Counted from the first letter of the stretch, positions 9,053 to 17,236 are shown. The stretch: DNA of 18,036 bases from Funneliformis mosseae (GCA_910592005.1 CAJVPP010001760.1:1-18036); one strand, 5' to 3'. The notes: generated by a model not told the origin, from the letters alone. Program-made: numbers and translations.

Positions 9053-9678
9053 ATGGTATGGGTTGGGTTGCAAGAAAATAATAAACGATTATTTGGATGC
9101 ATGGGTTTACCATTAAATTTTCTACGAGATATTAATTCTGCAGGTAAGCCTATGATATTAATTTCAAATAATAATAATAATAAATTAACGTCAGATTCGA
9201 ATGCTTTTATATCAAATGGTAATAACTAATTAATCACTATTTCAAAATATTTTTTTTAAAAAAAAAAAATTAGCGCAAAGGTTGAATGTTCTTCAAATGG
9301 TAAGATAATTAATAATATTTTAATAATAATACTCTAAAATATAAAATAAAATTGAATAAATAAATTAAACGTCAGGTGCGAATGATCTTATTACACCAGA
9401 AGGTAAAGGTAATTTATTACATTTCCCATCAATTTATATTTCTTTAATAATTTTCAAAAATTCTTTCATTGTTAAAACTTTTTCATTACTAAAATTAAAA
9501 TTACGCCAGGTTCGATTGTCGAAAATACTAATTATGGTAAAGAAAAATTTTTTTTTATATATAACGGTTCAATATACATAATTATTAACATTTTTATTAT
9601 AAAATCATTTAATCTTATCTTGTAGAAACAACGTTTACTAAGGGATCATATGCTGTCAGCGTAATGGTATCGTTTTGA
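9053..9678 (+). CDS. Small gene built of tandem phase-1 mini-exons (possibly decayed)
   Basis: A first exon from ATG 9053 to 9143 ends AATTCTGCAG before GTAAGCC. It is followed by small exons between consensus splice sites: 9195-9218 (24 nt), 9281-9299 (19 nt), 9376-9402 (27 nt), 9510-9536 (27 nt), and a last exon 9626-9678 ending in TGA. Introns are 51-107 nt. All but the 19-nt exon are in phase 1, and each starts with a variant of GTTCGAATG. Spliced without the 19-nt exon, the frame is open for 73 residues, with repeat blocks DSNAFISN, GANDLITPE and GSIVENTNY. The 19-nt exon would shift the frame, so it is either skipped or a decay mark. No signal peptide is seen and the family is not recognised. 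Tandem mini-exons encoding hydrophilic repeats recall SP7-type effector genes of Rhizophagus, but that link is only an analogy. Confidence 0.42.
9195..9218 (+). other. Mini-exon 2 (24 nt)
   Basis: Begins after AACGTCAG and ends before GTAATA. With the G carried over from the previous exon it encodes DSNAFISN in phase 1. Confidence 0.45.
9281..9299 (+). other. Degenerate mini-exon 3 (19 nt)
   Basis: GTTGAATGTTCTTCAAATG lies between GCGCAAAG and GTAAGA. It resembles the 24-27-nt exons but has lost bases (GTTGAATG instead of GTTCGAATG), so including it would shift the frame. Confidence 0.4.
9376..9402 (+). other. Mini-exon 4 (27 nt)
   Basis: Between ACGTCAG and GTAAAG. It encodes GANDLITPE in phase 1. 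Confidence 0.45.
9510..9536 (+). other. Mini-exon 5 (27 nt)
   Basis: Between TACGCCAG and GTAAAG. It encodes GSIVENTNY in phase 1. Confidence 0.45.
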
Positions 9679-9717
9679 AGTTTTTTACCACTTATAACAG
9701 AGGTAACTCAAGTGTAA

Positions 9718-10496
9718 AATGAAATTATAAAATGTATCAATCAGCTGAGCATAATAATAGAATATGTGGGAATTTCCGAAGAAAAAACTCCTTATGAGAA
9801 CTATGATGATATCCTCGAGATCACTAATCTTGTTTGCAACAAAAATATCGTGAGCTTTTTCTTTAGGTACTCCTTTGTCAAAAGATTATCAAGAACTTGC
9901 AAAAAAGGTATTAATATGCTAGATATCTTTTTTTATATATTAAAATTTCAAACTTCTGTAAATTTACTAAGCTGTCGAATATGACCATAATTTTAGGCCT
10001 CAATTTTCTTAGATCTTTACCACTTTACAAGATCAAGATCTTTTTAAAGAAATGCACCATCGCCTAGTCCCAAAATCATGCCAAGCCAATAAATATTGAA
10101 AATCCTGTGAATGAAGAAAATGCAAGATTATATGATATGAAAGCAAAATACTATAAAGCATATTACATTCATCAAAATTTGTTAAACTTGATATGAATCA
10201 AACAACAAATGGCAGAGTTTTAAAGAAGTAGCGGATTCAGGTGATCCTGAAGCTCAATTACGTTACAGTAATTGTTTATTTATAGGTACCGGAGTTAAAA
10301 AGGATTTAAAAGAAGCTACCGATTATTTTACCAAGGCCGCCGAAAATGGCCAAGTTATTGGTAATTATAATGCTGCAACTTTGAAAATTCTGGTATAAAG
10401 AACGTTGAATTGGGTGAAAAGTACATGAGATTGGCTGCTTATAAACAGCATACTCAAGCTATTGCTTATTATAATGATAGAAATTTACCTTTGTAA
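9718..10496 (+). pseudogene. TKL-type kinase C-lobe plus Sel1 repeat, broken
   Basis: Rhizophagus-type tyrosine-kinase-like proteins often carry Sel1 repeats after the kinase domain, and this remnant follows that order. The kinase C-lobe end is seen as SEEKTPYENYDDILEITNLV (9769-9828), then YRE (9846) and GTPLSKDYQELAKK (9866-9907). An 89-nt intron follows (9908-9996, branch-like TACTAAG near 9965). The next exon starts ASIFLDLYHF, then shifts to LQDQDLFKEMHHRLVP and later ENARLYDMKAKYYKAYY. A Sel1 unit follows (SGDPEAQLRYSNCLFIG, then TGVKKDLKEATDYFTKAAENG), then MRLAAYKQHTQAIAYY, ending at TAA 10494-10496. About seven frame changes are needed, so it is not functional. The catalytic N-lobe, HRD and DFG motifs are missing. 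Confidence 0.68.
9908..9996 (+). other. Retained intron of the kinase-Sel1 remnant
   Basis: Donor GTATTAAT after AAAAAAG, branch-like TACTAAG near 9965, acceptor TTTTAG before GCCTCA. Removing it joins LAKK to ASIFLDLYHF in frame (phase 0). This shows that the source was a spliced gene and not a retrocopy. Confidence 0.5.
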
Positions 10497-11654
10497 CTTA
10501 GATAACAACCTTTTTTATTTATTTACCGCGTTAAAATGCTATTATTTTCGTGATTGTGTTAATTACATACCCAATTATTAAATTCTTTAATAAAAAATTT
10601 TCATTAAAGAAAGTGTATGCTATACAACACATCATAAATTTTTCAATAAAGATTTATTTTTTATAAAAGAGAAAGTAATTTTCAAAAAGGTTAAAGAATT
10701 AGCGAAAATGTGCTCTTTAGCGGTATTATCACGGGTTATGCAATTTATTTTGGTAAAAATATCATCATAAAAAATTTAAAAAAATATTCAAGTGAAAATC
10801 ACGTGTAATTATAGTATTAACACTTTCAAATAAAGTTTGTTTAATGATTTGAATCACGTGTAGATCTTTTGAACATTTTCTTTATAATTAAATTTAATCA
10901 ACTAACTTGAATGTTTTATCTGGTTCTAAATCAATAAAATTGATCCAACTTTGGAAATATTTTAAAGATATGTGAAAAAGTTAAAAAAAAAAAAAAAAAA
11001 TAGAATAAAATTAATTATTTTTAATATATTTATACTTTTCTTTGAAGTTATCACGTTGAAGTTCAAGCTAAATATTACTAGCTTAATATATAAATAATTT
11101 TATACTAAATTTCATATAATATTTCGTATTACCTCACGAAAGGTTATTTAACAGTAATATTGTTCAAAAAGTTTGGTTCTGACTGTTTTGGCATACTTAA
11201 ACAACTCATTCATTAAATCGTTTCATAAATTTACATTGATAAATTCGTAAATTTTCTTGAGAACAAATTATCTATTTAGTGATGAAAATTCTTGGAAAAA
11301 AATTGCACTTGTTAAATAATGTACGTTTAATCAAGTTCCATATATACATGTATGTAATTTGTACCGACAATTTATTATTACTTTATGAAAAATGAAAAAT
11401 TATTATTTCACCGATTCCCAGCAATATCATGATTTATTCAAAATCATTTGAATTCTCTTATACTTGGGTTCAAATAAAACCAATACAAAAAAAATAAAAT
11501 AAAATAAATAAATTACATTCAAAATTTTTGCTTTTACAATAATAATTGAAGATACATTTAAACAAGTATTTTAATATATTAGGAATTATTTTAGTTTCCT
11601 CGCCGCGTATATTTAATTTTTAATTAATGAGGGAATTAAACGTGTCATAATTAT
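10497..11654. other. Non-coding stretch
   Basis: No gene seen on either strand. It includes an A-run at about 10983-11000 and a CACGTG at about 10855. Confidence 0.5.
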
Positions 11655-11678
11655 CACGTGCAATTTACTATAAAAAGG
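11655..11678 (+). promoter_or_regulatory. CACGTG followed by a TATA-like motif
   Basis: CACGTG at 11655-11660 is a typical bHLH binding word, and CTATAAAAAGG at 11668-11678 is a strong TATA-like match. They sit about 330-350 bases upstream of the ATG at 12007, farther than a core promoter should be, so their role is unclear. Confidence 0.25.
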
Positions 11679-11901
11679 AGAGAACATAAAATTTATGTAT
11701 TTCTTGAAGCTGACCAAGTTTTATCGTGATCGTTACAAAAATTGATCGAAAATTCTACTTTAATTTTCTCTTATTATTTACCTTTCGAAAAACAAAAATT
11801 ATGGATCTTAATTTTTTATTTTCAAATGAGATTTCATTTTAGCACTTCACATTGTCAATAGACATCAAATAATTTAAATTGTAACTCTAATCTGATTTGC
11901 T

Positions 11902-11909
11902 TATAAATA
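11902..11909 (+). promoter_or_regulatory. TATA box of the secreted-peptide locus
   Basis: TATAAATA lies 98 bases before the ATG at 12007. A transcription start some 30 bases downstream would leave a 5' leader of about 70 nt, which fits a fungal gene. Confidence 0.42.
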
Positions 11910-12006
11910 CACGTCTTTAAGCTACATTCTCACAAGATTCTGTTTATAAAATTCACATATTATAAAACATTTGTGATAATAATCCTTCAAATACTTACAA
12001 GTCATC

Positions 12007-12189
12007 ATGAAAATTCACATTTTCATGCTTATTATCGTCATTTCAGCTTTCAGTAATGTGGTTTTCTCAGCTCCTTCTAGTGAGAAACACTCAAGCTTGG
12101 TAAAAAAGGCAAGAATGTATGTGTATGTACGGAGTTAACCATGGTGTTGCGAATCTGAGTTTTATAAAGATTGTCCATATTGTTGGTAG
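12007..12189 (+). pseudogene. Small secreted Cys-rich peptide with an in-frame stop
   Basis: ATG 12007 opens a frame with a textbook signal peptide: MKIH, then a hydrophobic core (IFMLIIVISAF), then a likely cleavage after VVFSA near residue 22. A hydrophilic segment (PSSEKHSSLVKKAR) follows, with a Lys-Lys pair that a Kex2-like protease might cut. The frame meets TAA at 12136-12138 after 43 residues. The same frame then continues for 16 codons as PWCCESEFYKDCPYCW to TAG 12187-12189. Four Cys and two Trp in 16 codons, in phase with the signal peptide, suggest that a Cys-rich mature peptide was lost to one nonsense change. Alternatively a GTATGT donor at 12117-12122 may splice out the stop. 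Such proteins are often fungal effectors or communication peptides; here that is inference. Confidence 0.52.
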
Positions 12190-12256
12190 TTATTTGCGGG
12201 GCAAAACTCTAAACCCATTATGACAAAAGTCGAAACTTTTCAAAATTATTTTGACA

Positions 12257-12312
12257 GTTTCGATGGGTTTCGATGGGTTTCAATAGTTTCGATAGGTCTC
12301 GAAAGTTTCGAT
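12257..12312 (+). repeat. Degenerate 10-11-bp tandem repeat
   Basis: About six copies of a GTTTCGATGGG-like unit, reading GTTTCGATGG, GTTTCGATGG, GTTTCAATAG, TTTCGATAGG and further decayed units. It lies just downstream of the secreted-peptide frame. Confidence 0.65.
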
Positions 12313-12749
12313 AACAACTTTGCGATTTGACCGTTTTAAAAGTTTAATGTATCACAATGTAGAATATAAAAACGATTTTTTTTTTTTTTTTTATTTTAAA
12401 TTAGAACAAAAGTTTCCAAAACAACACATTATTTTATCGAGCAGGTTTTAATTTTTAAAAATTGGTTCAATAATTCTTTTTTTTTTTTATCATATTGACG
12501 AATCTTACTTGCAATATAATTTCATTTGAAAAATTATTTATTTTGATAAAAGTATTTTTTTTTTTTTTTTTGTTAAGAAAAAGAATTGGTCGATAAATAT
12601 TTCTATACAAATAATTAATTCTTCATTTATCACATATATCAATGACTATTTCCCATCTCTTAGCTTTTGTTTATCTGCTTCTTTCTGCTAATATTAATGG
12701 AGAGGATTGAACTGTTTTATTTGGTATGTGCTTACATTATCTTCCCCAG
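12313..12749. other. T-rich non-coding stretch
   Basis: Long T runs at about 12377-12392, 12478-12488 and 12556-12570, with stops in all frames. It ends in a strong 3' splice site and could be an intron of the upstream locus. Confidence 0.4.
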
Positions 12750-12906
12750 AAACACCATCAAAAATCCTCGGAAACGTGATTTAGGTACACGTGATTTGAT
12801 TTGGGGTGGATATAAGATATGCTTTTTATTGAACAAAACAAATTTAAAATTCCCAAGCTTCCTTCGTTTTTTTCATATTGTTTTTCTGTTCGCGTTTAAC
12901 ATTTAA
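12750..12906 (+). CDS. Possible terminal exon with a Lys-Arg site
   Basis: GCTTACATTATCTTCCCCAG at 12730-12749 combines a branch-like CTTAC, a pyrimidine tract and CAG, a very good 3' splice site. The frame after it is open to TAA 12904-12906 and begins with NTIKNPRKRDLGTRDLIWGG. The basic PRKR could be a Kex2-type processing site. Later residues turn hydrophobic and may be non-coding. Splicing from the GTATGT donor at 12117 would keep the frame with the signal-peptide exon, at the cost of a 633-nt intron, which is long for this DNA. It may be the true 3' exon, a separate gene, or chance. Confidence 0.22.
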
Positions 12907-13580
12907 TATGTTAAAAATATTTCAATAATTTTTTAGAAATTTTTTTTCGATATTGCTCTAGGACACGCAGCTTTAGGGTATCGGAAGATGATTATTTTTC
13001 CAGTAAATAATTGAGTTTTTTTTTTGATTACTTTTTCATTTAATTATGCGATTTCTTTTTTTAATTTTCATTTAAAATTACTTTTTTTAAATTTATTTTA
13101 AGTCTGCAGTTCCTTAACTTCCATTTTCATGTTGGAAGCAAGAAAGAGAAAGGTATGCTTTTTTTATTTTATTTTTTTTTACTCTTCGGGATCGATCGTT
13201 TCGGGCTGTAACCATCTAACATTTTCCCATTATTATTATCTTATAAAGAAATGTTTTGATAACACCCTCGTTTAAGTAGCTAGTGATAATTATTTATAGT
13301 AACTTCACGGGTGATCAATTTATCGTAAGCAATGAATACGAAGTGACAAAATGCATCACTCCCAATATTTTATTTTATTTTATTTTTTCATAAATTCATA
13401 CTATTCTTTATATTTCCATATCAATCTTTATTTTTCCACAGTAATCGCGATGTATAAAATTTATAATACTCGTTATTTGTAATAAATATAAATTTTTATA
13501 AAATAAATATATGCTTATTAAGAAAACTTATAATTTTCGAGTTTTATTAAATATAATTGTGCAGTATTTGCAAGTAGTAG
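12907..13580. other. Non-coding stretch
   Basis: AT-rich with T runs. A 43-nt segment at 13107-13149 sits between GTCTGCAG and GTATGC, so it could be an exon, but nothing else supports it. Confidence 0.4.
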
Positions 13581-13716
13581 CGTAGCATTAGGGTTAGGGC
13601 GTGGCATTAGGGTTCGGAAGGAAAGGTTTGTTATAAAAGCCGGACCAGCCAACGGCTGCGTAACATTTGCGATTAATTGCGTGGAATTAGGGTTAGTTCG
13701 TAGCATTAATGTAATA
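13581..13716 (+). repeat. Telomere-like 19-bp tandem repeats
   Basis: CGTAGCATTAGGGTTAGGG (13581-13599) and CGTGGCATTAGGGTTCGGA (13600-13618) are adjacent. CGTGGAATTAGGGTTAGTT (13680-13698) and a decayed CGTAGCATTAATGTAATA follow after a gap that holds one weaker unit (CGTAACATTTGCGATTAATTG, 13659-13679). Each good unit carries TTAGGGTTMG, close to the TTAGGG telomere repeat used by most fungi, but embedded in a longer unit. The repeats leave a minus-strand frame open (13706-13518), which is not treated as a gene. Confidence 0.7.
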
Positions 13717-13975
13717 CATATATTAAGTAAATTAATATATATTGATTTATTTTTATTATAACCATATATATAAAACTAATCCACATCACGTGTATCTAAA
13801 ATTATGAATGGAACTCGGCTAACTTGATCATAGTAATCGACAAAAACTTTGATTCGATGTTTTACAAATATTTGATGTAAATATTCTAAATAAATTTCGT
13901 TCCTTAAATCAATAATTAACTCCCGGTATTATTTTAGATTGATTTTGGATAAAATGAAAATACATGTATATGAAA
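13717..13975. other. Non-coding stretch between repeats
   Basis: AT-rich, no open frame. Contains one CACGTG word near 13787. Confidence 0.4.
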
Positions 13976-14548
13976 CATTGGGGTGCGCTGTCAACATAGT
14001 TTAACAAAACTATATATGGTCCTATAGTAAACTTTACTATTAGAGACTTATTGACGATCATTTTAACTTCGGGCTTTGCTAGCCATTTTTTTAATAAAAT
14101 TCTAATAAAATAACCGAAATCTTTAAAATTTAATAACTTGTACTCTATTAATATTTACGTAACGCAGTAAAGTTGAATGGGTACATGATAACTTAAAGAA
14201 ACATAAAATACATCGTTTTTTTCAAAACTCACGTTAAAAAAAAGTTTTATTTTATTTAGAAGGTTTAATTTATTAATTTCGGATATTGATCAATTTTTTT
14301 AAAAAAAGCGTTCTATTTTGTGAAATAGACGGATATTTGGAGTATTTTCGAAAAATCTGAAATGAAAATGATAAGAAGGATCCAGAGTTATTAAAAAAAG
14401 AAAATCTAGCTTCGTTAATAGTAAATTTATTATAAAATAATTTAAATTATACTATAAAATAACAATATATAAAAAAATCTTCAATAGTAATTTTTGTTAT
14501 AGGACTATACATAGTTTTGATTTAATTAGTTGACAGCCCGCCCCAATG
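13976..14548. mobile_element. Non-autonomous transposon with about 70-bp inverted ends
   Basis: The left end reads CATTGGGGTGCGCTGTCAAC and the reverse complement of the right end reads CATTGGGGCGGGCTGTCAAC, 18 of 20 identical. After a short variable part both continue with AAAACTAT, GGTCCTATA or AGTCCTATA, and TTACTATT, so the arms reach to about 14048 and back to about 14475. If the element starts at TTGGGG, the flanks TGAAACA and TGAACA resemble a target duplication with one base lost. The interior holds no transposase. The superfamily is not assigned. Confidence 0.72.
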
Positions 14549-14645
14549 AACATGCTTAGAAAAGAGAAATTAGTAAGCCATATCGAATTCAATATATAAA
14601 ATACACATTCGTTTGCTAAGGTAATTTATTGAATTTTGGTTAAAA

Positions 14646-14673
14646 CTAGTAAAACGGGACCCGTTGTGGGTCC
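14646..14673 (-). mobile_element. Candidate Helitron 3' end: hairpin plus CTAG
   Basis: On the minus strand, downstream of the PIF1 helicase remnant, GGACCC-ACAAC-GGGTCC (14673-14657) forms a 6-bp GC-rich hairpin. After 7 bases comes CTAG (14649-14646), followed by T. Helitrons end in a GC-rich hairpin shortly before CTRR and insert between A and T, so position, strand and sequence fit. The spacing is slightly shorter than usual. No 5' TC end has been located. Confidence 0.45.
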
Positions 14674-14689
14674 GATGTTACATTTCGTC

Positions 14690-15213
14690 ATACTAATATA
14701 ATTTGGAAATATTAAATATCTGACATTGTTCTAGATATATTATGGTATCATTAAATCTAAAAACATCACTTTGATAAGAAACCATTTTATCATACATTCT
14801 CTTCAATTTTCCGTTCATGCATTCTTTTACTATTATTAATTCGGAGAAGCCTACCAAATGAGAACGGTTTAGAGAGAATATTCTCAAGAGCACGAACTTG
14901 AGATACTGCAACAAATGATAGGCCCAAATATATTCTTTTTTTCCGATATCAATAACGGCTTTTGATAGTGTTAGCTCTTGGATTTATGAACAATGATAGC
15001 ACAGGAAAGGCTAACAGGAATTTGTAAGCGTGAGCAAAGTCCTAAATTCGTCTTCCAGGTATGTCGTATAGGTGGAATTGGAATAACCTTTTTGCCTTCT
15101 GCAGACGTAATTGCAGGACCAGTGTAATCGTCAAATTCTACGAATACTACAATCGGAAATTTTTTTGTTTTAATTAGCGAATAATTAAATATTTTTCGGA
15201 CGTGGTTTTTTTA
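14690..15213 (-). pseudogene. PIF1-family helicase C-terminus, Helitron-like remnant
   Basis: The minus strand opens near 15213 and reads KKFPIVVFVEFDDYTGPAIT, then EGKKVIPIPPIRHTWK. These match the Pif1 block LPVAVLVNFDNYTGP and the following VPI-x-P-x-TW. It continues CSRLQIPVSLSCAIIVHKSK (to about 14974), the family's SRTQFPLTLAWAITIHKSQG. A frameshift follows, then QELTLSKAVIDIGKKE (14980-14933), matching GLTLDKAVVDIGEKEF. The next residues correspond to the VALSRVRSLNDL end but are poorly conserved, and the frame stays open to about 14693. The Walker A/B part is absent. PIF1-type helicases of this kind belong to Helitrons or free-standing relatives. The downstream hairpin and CTAG favour a Helitron. 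Confidence 0.7.
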
Positions 15214-15331
15214 ATTGATTTATTTTAATAGTTTTTAATTTCGTTTCGTTTATTTTAATTTTATATATTTCGTTTTATTTTATTCTTTTTAATTTTTATT
15301 ATTATTTTTCATTTTTTTTTAAAATTTTTTG

Positions 15332-15930
15332 AGTCAACTGGTGATGACGTACCTACTAACAAACGGAAGCGTGGAGGTTATGAAGATTTTAATTTAAGAT
15401 TTTGAAAGATATCAAATCTGAAGATGAAGATAAGCGAAGAGAAAGAAGAGCTGATTACGAAGAATCTGAAATTACTATCAACAAAAAATTTTCATCTTTT
15501 GATGAAGTAGATCAACCCAGTAATTCAGAATGGAAGTTGTAAAGCGGAGAATTCATCAGAAATGTCATCTCACAATCAGCATTAAAAAATTCTATAAATA
15601 ATGGCTGATCGCTTATACAGTTAGTGTTATTATGTATATGTTAATTATTACAAATATAACGAAGAGATCTATTGAGTAGGCTTGGATTGTCTTCCATCGT
15701 AGATTTGTCATCCGAATTTCTAGGTGATATGTACATATGGTTCAGAGAAGAATGGTCTAGCCTGTAACACAAAGTAACAAAGCTGAAGCAATTCTTCCAA
15801 TAAAATTCGAAGCCGTATTCTTGAAGGAATTGGGAAGATTGAGGGTGCAAGTAAACAGACAGTTGATTGATAGTTCTAAAGTTTTGTACACTAATATCAC
15901 TTCTGTACAGATATGTTTAGATTTTCGATA
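15332..15930 (+). pseudogene. Broken unrecognised gene with charged NLS-like part
   Basis: Consecutive plus-strand frames look like one decayed protein. The first has GDDVPTNKRKRGGYEDF, with KRKR resembling a nuclear localisation signal. After a one-base shift it continues KDIKSEDEDKRRERRADYEE, then FSSFDEVDQPSNSEW, an in-frame TAA, and GEFIRNVISQSALKNSINN. Further on come LLSRLGLSSIVDLSSEFLGD and MYIWFREEWSSL (about 15666-15762), and after another shift FEAVFLKELGRLRVQVNRQL and IDSSKVLYTNITSVQ, ending at TAG near 15931. The highly charged segment is probably helical. No family is recognised. The minus-strand frame 15850-15641 is its shadow. Confidence 0.42.
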
Positions 15931-16372
15931 TTAGGATACGCTAGAATATCTGATATAACGAGGACAATATTTAAATTACAATTTTTTATCAATAGTTCCA
16001 TCAACGTTACGACATTGAAATAAAATATGAGAATTTATTACATTCTCAAAAGATTTAAAATACGGACGAACATTTTTAGTGAAGATAAACATAAAACCTG
16101 ATTAATGGTAAATCATCATCTGACCAATTTATGAGATTTTGGACGAGCGTGAGCCTATTTCAAGCTCCCGTTTTAATACATGCTTCTAAGGCTTCAACTA
16201 TTTTCATCTCTTAATAAGTGAAATAAAGGATTTTTCAGGAAGCGAAGCAAGATCAAGCAATTTAATATTTATTCAGGTTTTTAGTAGGATTCTATTTCTC
16301 GCTAAAAGAGGAGAGTGTATTTTTATATAGACCGTCAGAGTGTGGTTATACGCAAATTTTGAATATGAAATT
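15931..16372. other. Non-coding stretch
   Basis: Short protein-like scraps only, e.g. near 16008-16050. No supported gene or repeat. Confidence 0.4.
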
Positions 16373-16420
16373 AATTCGAATCAACCGGGTCAGATCGAAT
16401 TTCGGGTTACGATCCTTTCA
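16373..16420. repeat. Solo fragment related to the 7547-7993 element
   Basis: TAATTCGAATCAACCGGGTC followed by AGATCGAATTTCGGGTTACG closely resembles TAATTCGAATCATCCGGGAT and following bases at 7598-7645. It shows that this repeat family occurs at least twice in the window. Confidence 0.5.
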
Positions 16421-16668
16421 AACAATTTATAGTGTTTTGAATCTTTTTGTTACAATACAATATTCCGTACGATCTTCAAATCAATGATTTCATGGATATC
16501 AAAATAGCATGTTTCCATTTGGATAAGATGCAATTGAATTTTCAGGTGATTGTTTCATCATGCAATTTCTTTTTATTAGGTGTGTTCTAGAGGACTTTTT
16601 AATGACTACAGCCTTATTCACACTATATCCAGGTTCACATGGCTGAAGGAAGAGGGCCCAAATTTTTC
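16421..16668. other. Non-coding stretch
   Basis: No open frame or repeat that I can support. Confidence 0.35.
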
Positions 16669-16891
16669 TATACTGTATTTACTTAGTACGGTATATCTAG
16701 TACTGTATATTACGAAGAAAATTTATATTTACACGCCCGGACAAAAGTATCGGAAAAAAAAAAGCTAATTAAGATAATCATTTAGCATAATAAAAGAATG
16801 CCGAAAAACTTTATGCTTAATGCTTTATGCTTTACGCATACGCTTTATGCTAGCAATCAGCTACATTGACAGTGGTTTAATACAGTATATA
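16669..16891. mobile_element. Tc1/mariner-like relic
   Basis: CTATACTGTATT at 16669-16680 recurs inverted near 16878-16891 (AATACAGTATATAG). Between them ACACGCCCGGACAAAAGTAT at 16731-16750, followed by CGG, resembles the outer end of Tc1/mariner elements, whose termini often read GGACAAAAGTAT. The pieces do not form one clean element, so nested or rearranged insertions are likely. No transposase is present. Confidence 0.3.
16809..16854 (+). repeat. Tandem CTTTATGC repeats
   Basis: CTTTATGCTTAATGCTTTATG then CTTTACGC, ATACGCTTTATGC and TAGC: about five copies of an 8-11-bp unit. Confidence 0.55.
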
Positions 16892-16972
16892 GAAAAAAAT
16901 TCAAATACGATTCGATGCCGCGCCCTGACACTATATTTATTATACAAGTTGTTTAATTGATTTTACTGAAAG

Positions 16973-17236
16973 AATAAATGAAGTTTTGGATTATGATAAT
17001 GAAAATTAGTCAACCAATTGATAGTATTGGTAATTATTTTGAAATTCTAAATTTATTAATATTTGAAAAAATTGATTATTCAATTCTAAATGATAAATTT
17101 TAATCAATATAAGCTTTATAAATAATGAATAATAAAGTAAGTAACTTGATTATGAATAAGCTTCTATATATTTATTTAATTTATTTTTATAATAGACAAA
17201 GCTTAATATATCATAATCCATAACTTCAAATTTATT
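16973..17236. mobile_element. Short inverted-repeat element, MITE-like
   Basis: AATAAATGAAGTTTTGGATT then ATGATA at 16973-16998 matches the reverse complement of 17209-17236 (AATAAATTTGAAGTTATGGA then TTATGATA) with a 2-base indel and a few changes. Nested inverted words (GATTATGAATAAGCTT near 17149 and its partner near 17200) add to the palindrome. The 41-codon frame from ATG 16978 inside it is probably chance. Confidence 0.4.

Noticed and set aside
9500..9522. GGTTCGATTG resembling a tRNA B-box
   Set aside because: No A-box or cloverleaf around it; it is better explained as the start of a mini-exon.
13518..13706. Minus-strand frame rich in Asn-Pro-Asn
   Set aside because: A by-product of the TTAGGG-bearing 19-bp repeats.
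6960..13795. Several CACGTG words (near 6960, 10855, 11655, 12789, 13787) as a shared regulatory signal
   Set aside because: Most are not upstream of any gene, and a few copies of a 6-bp word in 18 kb are not informative.
15641..15850. Minus-strand frame of 69 codons
   Set aside because: The plus strand over the same bases shows a better protein-like sequence, so this is its shadow.
16580..16768. Plus-strand frame of 62 codons
   Set aside because: Starts without ATG and runs into the Tc1-like terminus; no motif.
16978..17103. ATG-started frame of 41 codons
   Set aside because: Lies inside the 16973-17236 inverted repeat and has low-complexity composition.
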